Assembly: GCA_018105865.1 (NCBI GenBank)
Contig: CM030834.1
Location: forward strand, 15,741,719 to 15,805,718
DNA from: Metaphire vulgaris
Taxonomy: Eukaryota; Annelida; Clitellata; Crassiclitellata; Megascolecidae
Direction: 5' to 3'
Length of the DNA: 64,000 nucleotides
The translations under genes and the position numbers were made by a program. Below, piece after piece: positions 1 to 11,696 of the stretch; position 1 is the stretch's first letter, and each line of letters begins with the position of its first letter. The notes below the pieces were generated by a model. That model made no database searches. It saw only the letters and a list, made by a program, of their open reading frames with translations, and was not told the origin of the DNA.

Positions 1-1655
1 TGTCAGAACTTGTCACATGTGCTGCAGGCTGGCTCAAGAACCTAATAGAAGGAGATCAATGCATCCATTGTGAATAAGAATTTTTCATATTCTTGTTTCT
101 CTAAAGTTTTGCTGACACCAAGCATGTGGTGACTGGTGTGTTGCACATCTATAATAATAATAATAATAATAAGGTTCAAGTGGTTTGTACTTTAATTAAA
201 ATCATGGTTTTGTTCTTGAGCCAACGGTTTGAAACATTAGTATATTAAGTCATTAACATGTGCATCTAATGGAATTCACAATTCCTTTACCTCTACAAAT
301 CTTTAAATAAACTGTTTATTTTAAATAATGTAAATCCTAGTAACTGTGGTTTGTGAAGAAAATTTTGACATCCATTGAAAAGCTTGTATTTAAACCTTGT
401 ACAGAAAAACTACATGTGTTGCTTTGATTTGTGTTAGATGTAATTTCTGACATTTCGTAGGACAAACTCTTAGGACATATGGTAAAGTAGCACTGCTACA
501 ATAGTTTCACTTTTAACAGTGATCTAATTTGCATTCTTACAGGGCATGAAAGCTCTTCCAAAACCAAAAATTCATTGTCAGATTAAAGTATAAAATCCTG
601 TTGTAATGAATTGTACAAGCCTACTATAATCATACTGTATTTGAGAAATCATTTCTTAATATTCATAAATTATTTTTTTCTTATGTGTCATCTTTGATCT
701 TCTCATTGACAGTCTATATGGTCCTATTGCTTTCAGAAATGGAAAAACTAGACAATTGGTAAAGAAGTACAGTAATTATATATAATTACTGGTAACATTC
801 TCTACATATAAAGGTATAAACACCCAAAAACAGAATTTCAATTTCTATGGCAGTGGCCCTTGTGAAGCCATAGGTTCTCTTCAGGCAGCCAAAAATAACT
901 ATAATAATTAGTTAATTACCAATCTTCCAAGAATTAATATTAAGCATGTCAAAAGCTGTATCTGCTGGTCCAGTGACCATGGATGTAATTATTGAATAAA
1001 TATTTTAAAAAAAAGTAAAATCTCGTAAAGTAAAATTATTAACCCAACTTTTAAAACTGCTATTTATAATCAAATAGCCAGTGTATTAAAAAATAATTTT
1101 ATGCTTAATGTCATATAACAAGAATAAATAATTTTGTAACAAATATTCTTCAAGTAGTTTATTAGAACTGTGACTTGAGAAATAAAATAAACCCATTGGA
1201 AATTCAATATAGGTAACCTTTCAACATTTATTTTCAATGTTAATAACTATTTATAAAGTCACTCATCAACACAATTTTGTATGAACCGTTTTAACACCCA
1301 TCTGTAAACAAATTTGCTCTATTGTAAATTGAAACTACCGGTAATTGGCAATCATTTTGAGATTCAATCATTAGCACTTCTTCATTCTGCTCATTCTCTT
1401 TTAAAATGTTTTTAAATGAAAGAAATCATTCATGCGGTTGGTGATCAGTGGTCCGTAATAACACAAATCATCTGTGACAACGCTTTGGCCATACTTTATG
1501 AACTCGTTAAAAACTGTTGAACATAACATGCATTATTAAAATACAGTAAGTTCAAAAATCATGGAAAAAAGTGTAAGACATTTCCACATTTATCAACACC
1601 ATTACATGAAATGGTAACAATTTTATAAAATCTTTGTCAATTAAGTTCTACTCAC
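1..1655. other. AT-rich intergenic DNA
   Basis: No exon, RNA gene or transposon end was recognised here. The stretch is AT-rich and has a short ATA repeat near 152-171. It could hold untranslated or intergenic sequence of a gene to the left, but nothing in it supports that. Confidence 0.5.
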
Positions 1656-1659
1656 TTAA

Positions 1660-2888
1660 CCCTTTTGCCCTGTAAGACTGATATTTTGATTCTAGGACAA
1701 TTGAGCATAGGACGATTGACCATAGGATGTTCAACTAGGGTTGCCAGATTTCCAAAGTCGAAATACGGGAGATTGTTACCACGATCAATGCGCCCACTCC
1801 ACGGTCCAGTTCATCGTGAATTATTATGGCGAGAGCTATACTACACAACAGTATTATAGAGCAGTGGCATAGCCAGGATTTACGGAAAGGGAGTTTTTGG
1901 TTTTGGTCATGGTCAACTGTGAAAACCTGTGAAAAATCTTGACAAACAAAAAAGTTCGTCTGCTCACACTGACACCTTGTTTTCCTCTTTTTCTTCGTTA
2001 GTGTTGGCAAGCAAAAAAGTCAACGCCTTAATTAACTGCATTATTTCTTCAATTTCTTGAATTCGTACCGTTAAGAAAATTTTTACTCAGGCAACCCCAC
2101 GAGGGGGGTTGATCCACAAATCCGCATTCTGAGAATAAAAATGCGTGAAACAATGAAAAGATCTTGTGACAGCCAAGGGGTTTAACCCCCAAACCCCCTC
2201 CCCTTGGCTGCTTCACTGCTATAGAGCATAGACTAGGAAAAAGCAGTGTACAACACTGTTCAATGCAATGCATCATCGCATCATCCGTATGTAGTGAATT
2301 AATATTACAAACAAGTTATTGGCTAATAATATAATATTATTATCATAGACCTCCCAACGTGTCCTAAGTTCCTATTCCTGCAGTTAAAGTAAGTAAGAAG
2401 CAGAGGGGCATTGCTGCCTGCCTCAGAGCCTCTATTATCTTGTTTGATATTGTACTAAACTACTGTACTGATGACTTTTATTTGACGTTTTATTACGCCA
2501 GAAAATGTAGTATTGTTTCGATTTTAAACTGAGTCTCAATGAAGTCTATCGACCTAGCCAAATACGGGAGATTTAGTCTCCCGCGTGGCATCCGTCCGGG
2601 AGGCGGGAGACTGGGGCTGAAATACGGGAGCCTCCCGTGAAATACGGGAGATCTGGCAACCCTATGTTCAACCATAGCAAAACACATTAAGAAAATAGTA
2701 TCCCTAGAGCAATAGACAGGCTTAACCCCAAGTCTTGACCACTGTACTTGTGTATAACCCTAACCCTATTGTGACTGATAGTGTCTGTAAAAGTCAGTTT
2801 AGAATAGCCAAAACCTCATTAGTGTGGTCAATCGTCTGCGTACCGGTTTTGCAACATATTGGTCATACGGATCGCCAGGGCAAAAGGG
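1660..2888. mobile_element. piggyBac-like non-autonomous element
   Basis: The element is flanked by TTAA at 1656-1659 and 2889-2892, with perfect 13-bp terminal inverted repeats CCCTTTTGCCCTG. TTAA targets and CCC-starting ends are typical of the piggyBac superfamily. No transposase is visible, so it is a non-autonomous derivative. It contains short copies of the GGACGATTGACC motif near 1710 and, inverted, near 2827. A second transposon is inserted inside it (1736-2664). Confidence 0.8.
1736..2664. mobile_element. hAT-like MITE nested in the piggyBac-like element
   Basis: Inverted ends TAGGGTTGCCAGAT bound a 929-bp element. A perfect 8-bp target duplication TGTTCAAC lies at 1728-1735 and 2665-2672. 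Both subterminal regions carry the phrase AAATACGGGAG. Ends of the form YAGGG with an 8-bp duplication fit the hAT superfamily; that assignment is inference. No transposase reading frame survives. Confidence 0.8.
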
Positions 2889-3161
2889 TTAAAGAGCACT
2901 CAGTTCTAAGTTATGTTAATCTTATTAAAATTATATTATTACAACTTGACATAATAAAAAACGGATGTCAACAATAAAAACTTCAATTGCAAAAATTCCT
3001 GTCAATCATATAACAACCAAGGAATTAAAATTAATAAATTAGCAATTAACAATATGGTGCTATAAAGTTATTTAGTTGGTCAAACTTTCAACCCCACATT
3101 ATGGAATAATTAATCAAAGAAAAGTCAACTAATACAAATTAATGGACCTAAGGAAAGCAAA

Positions 3162-3311
3162 CAGAGGCGGATTTACATTTTGGAGGCCCGGTACAAATAT
3201 TTCCATGGAGGCCCCCCCGGTGCCATTGTGGCAGTGGCGTAGCGTGACTTTTGGGGGCCCGGGGGGCATCTTTGTCATGGGGCCCCAAAGTTTCAAAGTT
3301 TCGGGCTGACG

Positions 3312-3349
<38 letters not shown>

Positions 3350-3834
3350 TCCTTTTTTTACCCTGACGAGCAAAAAAAAAAAAAAAAAAAAAAGGTCGTC
3401 AGCACGTTCACTTCTATGGCTAGGGTTAAGTAGTTAGGGTTAGCCCTAACCTAACCCTAGCTTAGACCCCTCTTTGGGGGCCCCCCCGCCCGGGGCCCGG
3501 GGGGCAGTCAACAAAGTGCCCCCCCCGCCCCCCCCCCACGTTACGCCACTGCATTGTGGTCACTTTAAGAAGTAAAAATAAAACAAACATCATTGATAAT
3601 ATGAAACAATTAAATGCCAATTCAATACTACAGCAATCCATGTCCAAACACTACTAAAGTCTAAGCGATACAAGCATTCATGTATATCTCCAAAAATAAA
3701 TTACTTTAACAAAAGAAATAATTTTAAAAAGTCTTTAAAAAATTATTATTAGAAAAGGGAGGCCCCTAAATTTGTATTTTGAAGGGAGGCCAGGTACCGA
3801 TGTACCACCTGGTACCGTGGTAAATCCGCCTCTG
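3162..3834. mobile_element. hAT-like MITE (CAGAGGCGGATTTAC ends)
   Basis: Inverted ends CAGAGGCGGATTTAC and its complement bound 673 bp. A perfect 8-bp target duplication AAAGCAAA lies at 3154-3161 and 3835-3842. It was later split by the MITE at 3232-3551. It is non-coding. Confidence 0.85.
3232..3551. mobile_element. nested MITE, CAGTGGCGTAGCGTGAC family
   Basis: This 320-bp element begins CAGTGGCGTAGCGTGAC and ends GTTACGCCACTG. A perfect 8-bp target duplication CATTGTGG lies at 3224-3231 and 3552-3559. It sits inside the MITE at 3162-3834 and is therefore younger. Inside are two copies of a GACGAGCAAAAA motif with expanded poly-A, and a palindromic core of telomere-like TTAGGG/CCCTAA units at about 3420-3462. 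A close relative lies at 58132-58407. Confidence 0.9.
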
Positions 3835-4231
3835 AAAGCAAAGAATCTTACTTTCAGATCTAAAGATGGATTCAACTGGTTGGATCAAGTTTGATAATGA
3901 GAGCTAAACATTTTGGAACCAATATAATGCTCTGCAGCTTTCAAATTCCTTCATGTCATATTTTCTAACCTATGCAGACACTGAATCATGATGTCAATCA
4001 TGGTGTCAATCACAATTTAATCTTGTTTCAGTATTCTAAGTTGCATACAAAAACATTCACTGCATTCCTGGTGCAAATAAAATGAAAATAACTACTAACA
4101 AGGATGCTAATAATCTTCATCATCATAAAAATTCCCACATCTTTTATAGGATAAGCACACTATAAAAATGGCTGTAAAAGATGAAACAGTCAGTCGCCAC
4201 AATATAATGCCACAAGTCACAGGATACAGTA

Positions 4232-4297
4232 ATAAGAGATTTGTGATTGATAATCAATCTATGATTATAGATTGATTATCAATCACAAATCTCTTAT
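4232..4297. repeat. perfect 29-bp inverted repeat with 8-bp spacer
   Basis: The arms at 4232-4260 and 4269-4297 are perfect reverse complements, separated by ATGATTAT. Transcribed from either strand this would fold as an uninterrupted 29-bp hairpin. No transposon end or target duplication was found around it. It could be a small foldback element, a hairpin RNA source or a cruciform-prone site. Confidence 0.8.
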
Positions 4298-4805
4298 CAA
4301 ATGAACTTTAACTCTTCTTATACATCAGATGATTGGGCTAAATGTTCATGGAACTAATAACCAACATCTTTGCTAATATAAGCCTTCCCATAATCATAAT
4401 GTCATTGACTAGGTGACAAAATCAATTACAAAACAAAACTTCAACAAATGTTGAAGGTGAAGCAAAATTAGCCTAACTAAAACTTTTATCAATATAAATC
4501 TGCTAGTCAGTTGCATACCAACTTAATATTGTAAATTATCACATTGCACAAATTTCAGGAACTTCAAAAATTGTAAGGAAAACGGAATTCAGCACAACAA
4601 CAAAAAGACTCCCCCTTGCCATGGATGGATCAAGAATGGATTTCCACCCCTGTAATTTACCTCCTTAAGCTGCCAGACTCGTCGCTCGCCCTAACTTTCA
4701 GAATTCCGTGCCTGTGTATTTTTACCTCTAGCTCATCATTGCGACTTCAGTAACCTGTTTGATGGTTTATGCCAAGCTTTTGAACTACTGTTTACATAAT
4801 AATTA

Positions 4806-4890
4806 ATGACCCCCAATGAATACGACAGTGTTGTTAATCAGTTCTCAGCCTGTGAGCTGACTGATGAAGAGATTGTGCTAGAGGTCTGCA
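4806..4890 (+). pseudogene. possible pogo/Tigger-type transposase fragment
   Basis: An open frame runs from 4806 to a stop at 5219. Only its start, with the segment ELTDEEIVLEVC, recalls the acidic tail seen in pogo/Tigger-derived transposases. The rest is low-complexity and unlike any family I recognise. A direct repeat of TTAAGCTGCCA at about 4664 and 5334 flanks the area, so this may be a degraded transposon. The match is weak. Confidence 0.2.
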
Positions 4891-5410
4891 CTGAAGCAAG
4901 AATCTGCCCCCGTCCCACAACAGTCTATCCTACTCCCACCCCAGCAGCCAACCTGCCCCCGCCCCATGGCTCTGGTCTCCAACCCATCCTCTTGACTGTA
5001 GACAATGGATTGGTTTTCAGAACTTTTCACCTGTATACACTGTTGCATTACATCAACAGCATGTACTCTGGTCTGCATGTAAACATTACGAAACACAGAT
5101 GCAGCCAACTAGCACAGAGACATTCCTTTTACAAGTTTACAGCTATTTGTGGCCGACCAGCCGCCTATAGACTATATGTGCAACAAAATGCAACAACTTG
5201 CCAATTGTTCACGAGTTGACCCCATCCCCACGGATACCCGGTGGAGTTAGTCCCCACACCTGTGGGGAACCTGGAATTCTCATCCTCGCCCCGTAGGTGG
5301 TTAGCCTAGTTTAAATAGTGAGTATTGTGTTTTTTAAGCTGCCAATTCGCCTCTCGCCAAAGTTTGACGTTGGATGAATGGTGGCGAGCTGAAGAGGTTT
5401 TAACTGCATT

Positions 5411-7584
5411 TTAAAGGCTTGAAAAAATCGGTGGCCTGCCTCTCTTTTGCTTTATTCGTCCGTGAGCAGTTATCTGGTGCCTCAAAAGGCTTCTTTTATG
5501 ACCCATTGTCTTTCCGCAAAGTTTACACACAAAACTTGTTATTGTTCCGGCATTTGCAGCCCATCCATCACACTGCGAATTTCGTGCCTGCCGAAGATGT
5601 TGATGTGACGACATCTTTGTAGATATTGAAGTCTGATTGGTGGGATGGAAAGTTTCTTTGTACAGCGCTGTTGTCATTCCATGCTGCAAATTGGGAAAAG
5701 CAGTGGGTGTGTTCATCGTTGCTGCTTCTGCTAACCGAGAAGTACATTTTCTTTGCTGGCAAAGAGACATAATCAGCATATGATTAGAAAATTGTATATA
5801 GTCCAACTCCATAAATCCTATGTATTTTAACTTTTTTCTGCACAACTCTCTAAATTCTTGAGTGTTCCTTTCTCTGACTAACAAAGGACTGGTTCAAATT
5901 TATTTACAGCAATAGACAGTGGCAAGTCTACACATTGATATCAGTCAAAGGCAAGTGAAATCATTACATGAATTCAACTAGCAAAATAACAGGCTAACAC
6001 CCAAGTTCAAATCAAGAAGTGCTGTTAATTTAATTAGAATTCCAGCAATAACTATTAACAATTGGTAATTTAATTAGTCCCTCTAATTGTTTTTCAGTGT
6101 GTACGGAAAAGCATAGTGCTTGACTGGCACATTTTCATGCCTAAGCACCTGGATTTTTTCACAGATGTCACCCAAGACAACCATTAAATCAGTGCTATTT
6201 GAAAACTCAAAGTTATGTTTATTCAATGTACCTGCTTAATTAAAAGTGCTACATATTAGTTAATTAGTATCACTTACAATACTGCAAGTCTGCACTATTA
6301 AAATACTTGTATAGTGTTTATGGTAATGTGCACTGTTTATCTTACCCAGCATTACAGATGCAAATAGAAAAGAAATACAATTATGCACCACATAAACATG
6401 ACCATCTTTTGAAAGTCAATGTTGTTCATAGCATAGAACACTTTTATGGCTGAGCTGTGAATGCTGTGCTGTCGCACTTTGGCAAGTGTAAAATTCCTAC
6501 AAACACGGTCTCATTGACTGCCCAGCTTATATTTACCCTAATTAAATTCTCCAAAGACACGTGTACATAAGCACTGAAGCACTGTTTTAAACTGCAAATA
6601 CAAATGTATAACAAATTAATCAATAATCTAAAGCAAATGACAAGTACCTACCATATGCGTTGCACCGTGGGAGCTGTTTGAGATTCTGGATGGCAGATAC
6701 ATTGACCTCTGACCATAGTCAGATCCTGTGATGCGGTCGCTTTCAGTTGATTGCCAATCAGCATCAGGTTCAGTCCAAATCTCACCCGAAGACTGCATCT
6801 GAAAGTCTGGTTTCATGTCATTGTCACAGTGACTCGAGTAAGATACATTTGAGAATGTTCCTTGATGAATTTCAGCTTCTTTACAGTTCAACATCTCAGA
6901 GCCTGATGAGTTCATGTGCACATAAGGGTTGGCATATGAATATGTTGGTCTGCTATCCTGATTATAGACTTCAGAAGACTCTTCTTCCTTCACATAAGAG
7001 TCAACATCTTGGTTATGCTCAAACAGCCCATCTTCTGGCTCCAAAACAATGACATCGTCTTGTTCTTCCGATACATCTGGCAAAACATTCTCTTCAGTCT
7101 CTGTTTTAACGCCTGAATAAGAGAAATCTAATTTCTCATCCTCATCAGCATCTACATGGTGGATATCAATTTTGCTCACCATTTGCCGACTCCTCAAATG
7201 TTGACCCAGCCGTCTTATTCGACGTCGCATCTGAAAACTGTGAGGCAAATTGACATATTGACGATGTGACACGGTAGACGAACTAAACCCAGTTCTTCTG
7301 GCGTCCAACTTATCCACCAAATGATTTTCATCATCTAGAATACTAGGACTTACGGTCACTGCCGGTGGTTCAACACTAGCCTCAGCCTCAACTAACTCAT
7401 TTTTATCCGATGGTTTATCAGAAAGAATTTCATTAAAATGTACAAGAAATACATCAGTCTTATCAATAGTGATACCAAGCAAACCCTGGACTTTTATATC
7501 AGTTGTAAAGTTAAGTCCATTTCGACACAAAAGTGAAACAGTGTCAATCAACAAAGCCTCGACTCGATTTTGATCTGGTTTCAT
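5411..7584 (-). CDS. uncharacterised single-C2H2 zinc-finger protein with AT-hook-like tail
   Basis: Two coding exons on the minus strand, 7584-6652 and 5755-5411, join in phase 0 across an 896-bp intron (donor CATATG|gtaggt, acceptor tttgccag|CAAAG). They give 425 aa from the ATG at 7584. A clear acceptor (gctattttcag) ends at 7609, so at least one upstream exon exists. The frame stays open to it, and the true start could lie further upstream. Residues 1-50 form a compact hydrophobic region containing VQGLLGITIDKTDVFLVHF. The middle is acidic and Ser-rich, with the basic patch RRRIRRLGQHLRSR. The C-terminus has one classical C2H2 finger (CKLC, 12 residues, H-x4-H), then KQKRGRPP, an AT-hook-like core. 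A nuclear DNA-binding role is inferred. I do not recognise the family. The gene is head-to-head with SPATA17. It is not GPATCH2, the vertebrate neighbour, since no G-patch is visible. Confidence 0.75.
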
Positions 7585-7665
7585 TCTAAGGAGTAAATAT
7601 TGCAAACTCTGAAAATAGCAATATAACTGAAAAAATATAACATCATTTTCCCAACACTATATACA

Positions 7666-7668
<3 letters not shown>

Positions 7669-7700
<32 letters not shown>
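7669..7700. repeat. (ATT)n microsatellite
   Basis: An uninterrupted run of about 11 ATT units just upstream of the zinc-finger gene's visible 5' exon. Confidence 0.95.
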
Positions 7701-7701
<1 letters not shown>

Positions 7702-7731
7702 TTACATTTATAAAAAAGGCTTGGTAATAAT

Positions 7732-8571
7732 CAGGGATGTAGTCCTCAAGACTGTGATCTTGATCTCTAGAGCACTCAAGACCGATTCCTTGTGGTCATG
7801 GTCTTGTCTTGGTCTCGACAGCTAAGGCCTTGGTCTTGGTAATGGTGGTCCTGCTTTTGGTCTTGATGAATTGGTCTCGGAAATTGTCCAAGACCACTAT
7901 ATATTATAAATATAGCTTATCGGATTGTACAAATTTCATTTAGGGATTTCATGCAGATTGTTGTCAGTCAGCAGCATGAACAACGGTTCTAGCAACCTGT
8001 CACCCCTTCAAGTCCATATTCGAACACCACTCTCAATGCCATCCTTGCCAATGATCAGCTCAAGCAACTGCATCCACTTATTTGCTCCATTTACTCATTT
8101 ACTACGTTCTGGCTGCATCTGCTCCAGTGGAACGTATTTTCAGCTATGGTGGCATCTTCGTACGTCCCCGCAGGGCACACATGAGTGACAGTGTTCTTTG
8201 CGATTTGGTGTTTGCAAAGTGCAATGCTCACATTACTCAGTTATAACTTGCAGGTCTTAAATGACTGCATTGACCAATTGTCAACTGAACATATCACTGA
8301 TGACATGTGAAACAAATATGATGACATTTCAGTAAAGTTTATACCATATTCAGCTGCTTATTATTTAATTACACAAAAAGTGTAGAGTAATTGACTAATT
8401 GAGTGAGTAATTTTTTTGCATGATGCCATTAGATGGCCTTGGTCTTGGTTTTGGATGGCCGGCCTTGGTCTTGATGATAGTGGCCTTGGTCTTGGTCTTG
8501 CAAACTATGGTCTTGATAGGGGTCTTGGCCTGGTCTTGGTCTTGCAACTGCTCGTCTTGACTACATCCCTG
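7732..8571 (+). mobile_element. degenerate hAT transposon with TIRs and TSD
   Basis: The ends are inverted repeats CAGGGATGTAGTC. The 8-bp flanks are GTAATAAT (7724-7731) and GCAATAAT (8572-8579), a target duplication with one mismatch. The subterminal DNA is built from many GGTCTTGGTCTTG-like repeats in both orientations. The interior holds the C-terminus of a hAT transposase (8112-8246). At 840 bp it is too short to be autonomous. Confidence 0.85.
8112..8246 (+). pseudogene. hAT transposase C-terminal dimerisation domain remnant
   Basis: The frame reads SAPVERIFSYGG, then RPRRAHMSD and LVFAKCN, ending at TAA 8244-8246. This is the conserved hAT C-terminal block (PVERIFS, GG, PRRAxMSD, LVFxKCN). 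The upstream catalytic part is missing or unreadable, so this is an internally deleted remnant inside the element at 7732-8571. Confidence 0.8.
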
Positions 8572-8603
8572 GCAATAATACACTACATTCTTACATTTAT
8601 AAT

Positions 8604-9232
8604 CAATGGCAGTTCCAAGAACTCTTGGTGGGGGATGCAATGAATTTCTAGGAACATCCAACCAATTGTCAAAGGAATTATATGTAAATGGTTTAGAAGA
8701 AATCTGTATATTTGGTTTATAAAATATAATTTGCAGAAATGACAATGTACAAAAGCCACTTTAGTCTCCAGGTTGAACAAAGTCATAGTGCAAAATCGAG
8801 TTTTCTATTCAATCATTGCGTGTAGCCTTGTTGGCCGTAACAATTTCTCGCCACAAGATTCTGTCCTGTGCAGAGCGAAGTGCTTCAAGTGGAGGCAATC
8901 CGCAGTCATTGTGGATGTGGTGACATCAAGTTGTGGATAGTCTGCCGCAGGGCCTGCACCAGCCGGTGCATGAAGGGCCTCCGTCACGGACAGCGGCTGC
9001 AATCTGCAGCGCAGCTGATGCTGGCGCATCAATCGGTAGACTAGCGAAAGTTTTGCCATTTTTTGTTGCTGGAAGCGAATTTGTCGATGACATTGTCTAT
9101 AGATAAGTCCATATCTTTGTGGATATACATCAAGGCCAATCCGCTTAGACGATCATCTTCCATTGAAGATGCATTTTTGGTGGGCCAGTGGGAGATGCAT
9201 CCCCAGTCATCCCCAATGTAAAACCGCCCCTG
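8604..9232. mobile_element. hAT-like MITE, SNAAGGGCGGTTCC family, copy 1
   Basis: Ends CAATGGCAGTTCCAAGAA and its diverged partner CAGGGGCGGTTTTACATT bound 629 bp. The flanks TTTATAAT and TTTATGTT match at 6 of 8 positions. It is the inverted relative of 27679-28097 and has an extra GC-rich segment at about 8820-9060. Parts of it read open on the minus strand, but these are not genes. Confidence 0.7.
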
Positions 9233-9734
9233 TTTATGTTTCATATAATGCATTAATCAACCTAAAGCGCTACACTGGTTCTATTATCGGTAATTGTGGC
9301 TGGTCGATACCCGCATGTTTGTGGGTGGTCAGCTGAGCCACCCAGGAACCCATTGAGTACATAATATAAAACATTCCTGATGAATAATGTAATCATAATG
9401 ATTGGCAAATAATGCAATGTCATAAAGCGCTATATAAGATGAGCTCTTACACTCTACTCGTAAGACACGCGTACTCAATGTGTCTACCTAGTACCTTTAA
9501 CAATAACATGAAAATTTACTAGTTTGTGTGACATTTACTTATTGGTTGGTCGGCGCTAGGAAATGTACGAGCATAGAACCGTCCGCTGACAACAGATTAC
9601 GCTGAAACCTTAATTTCCTCAACGATAATAAATTCTTATCTGACGAAAAACTGAGATAATTATTTCGACAACAAGTAAACAGCATCTAGCCATCCAATCA
9701 ACATTTTAAAACATCTTTGTTCTTTACTAAAACG

Positions 9735-9759
9735 CGCATGCGCCTAACGACACACGTGA
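9735..9759. promoter_or_regulatory. NRF1-like palindrome plus E-box
   Basis: GCGCATGCGC at 9735-9744 is the palindromic core bound by NRF1 in animals. CACGTG follows at 9754-9759. They lie about 430 bp upstream of the SPATA17 start, between two divergently oriented genes. This suggests part of a shared promoter. Binding is inferred from sequence only. Confidence 0.4.
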
Positions 9760-10120
9760 TCAATCTCATGATTTCTATGCATGGTTCTGACCGTTCTGTT
9801 GATTAATTTATTACACAGTGACAATGACAGTTTATACATGTAGGAAGGCCCGCCGAGAGAAATTCCGGGCCCCTGTGCAGAATGGCCAGTGGGCCCTTGA
9901 GAATCAGAAAAATTTACAACATTTTTTCTTTGCTTGTCACTCCTTTCCCCTTTTTTCTTTTTTACGTATTAAAAGTAGCCGATGACCTTTCTTTCTTGTC
10001 ACCCTTTTCACGCACGCCCGTCCCAGGCCCCTCTTTTTCTCGCCGGGCCCCCTCTGCTTTAATAGACGTCAATGGTCTGAGCATATCGGCATTTTGGTTT
10101 TTTCTTACTTACTTTCGGCG

Positions 10121-10134
10121 GTTGCCATGGCCAC
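10121..10134 (+). promoter_or_regulatory. RFX X-box-like site upstream of SPATA17
   Basis: GTTGCCATGGCCAC differs at one position from the palindromic RFX site GTTGCCATGGCAAC. It ends 35 bp before the SPATA17 ATG. RFX factors drive ciliary genes through X-boxes close to the start, and SPATA17 belongs to ciliated and sperm cells, so position and gene type agree. Function is inferred. Confidence 0.55.
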
Positions 10135-10169
10135 CTAAGGGGTCCATCTCGTTATAAACTGTGGTCATC

Positions 10170-11662
10170 ATGGCAGAAATGGTGAAATTAATGCAGCGCG
10201 AAAACGACCTTGTATGCGAATTATACGACAGACTGCGGTAGGAAACGTATTTTGTGCGTTTCTGTTATTAGTTTGCCGAAGTTATATGCTGAAAAAACGA
10301 AATGCATCCACTTTAATTAGCAATAAACATTTCGACTCATTTCACAGCACTACAATTTCTGTGTATACTATGGACTAGGCCTGCTATGGCTCTTTGGATT
10401 AATTGACCCTGCATGAATGACCCTCACCTTTGGCTATAGCTACTTCATACTAAGATTAAGCGTCTAGGAATAAGGAGCTACTGCAGTGCTACTTTGAAAG
10501 TGCTATAGAAATTAACGAGATCTTGCTTGCTTACTGATTTTGATTAGGACGATTTGGCACAACGGTATCGGTTATTGTCCTGTGATAAAAATATCGTTAG
10601 TTTGGGATATAATGCTGCCAAATCTTTGTTAGTTATACCCGACTTTGTTGTCAAGTTTCATCCATGAATGGGACTAAATTCCTTGATGAAATGGTGTAAA
10701 ATCTTCTTCTGATTAGCAATTGCCTTTCAACTTTTCAATATAAGTTTTTCTGTATAGGCTCAGTTCTGTAGGTAGGGAAATTTAGGGCATTGTGCCATCA
10801 ATTTTCGTGGCATGGCTGAATAAAGACAGTTTTTAGTCTTTCCATGTCATGTCCATTCCCACATGAATTGACTGAGTAATTGCTTGTAAAAGAAACAACG
10901 AGAAAACATCTTATATGGCTGAGACTTGAAACTTGGACCTTATTTATTTTTATTGAATTGGAACATTATTGCTTTAAGACTGTGGTGTAATTTCTAGGGA
11001 AGCTGAAGCATGTCGATTTATTGAGTTCTGTGCCATCATTAAAATTCAATCATGGTTTCGAGGAATTCGAGTTCGCCACCACTTCACGTTAGCTTGCTTA
11101 TTTACTTGCAAATTACACAATCTTGGCACCATCATTAAAACCCATTTGTGTTGTGTTTATCAGCATTGACTTTACATATGAATGCCATTTGAGTCTAGTA
11201 CGAGCTGCACTCTACAGTGCTTAATCTCTACTATCCTGAATTTAGATAATTTTATATAATGAACAGATGAAAACAGACTGCTAGTGGCAGAAATGAGCTG
11301 GCTGCAAAAGATCTTGGGAGTAAGCAGACTACAAAGAATAAGAAATGAAGACATCACAAAAAGATTGGAGATTCAAGAGACAATAATAAATAAAAGCAGA
11401 AGAAGACTTAGGTTATATGGACATGTATATAGAATGACAGACAACAGATTCTCATATAAATCACTCTACTGTTCACATGCAAAGAAGACAAGAGAGGAAG
11501 TGGAAGACCAAGGAAAAGTGGATGGATAACATCAAAGAAGACTTTGAAAGAAGCCAGATATCAGTTATCGATGGAAAGCGACTAACAGCGGACAAAGGAA
11601 AAAGACAAATGGAGAAGTTTCGTGTCTAGTTATTGCCGCTAATGAGCTGGTATAAAGCAACT

Positions 11663-11696
<34 letters not shown>

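Noticed and set aside
11088..11160. Possible extension of SPATA17 exon 2 past 11087
   Set aside because: The GT donor at 11088 and exon 3 at 11930 restore phase and the second IQ motif exactly, so read-through is not needed.
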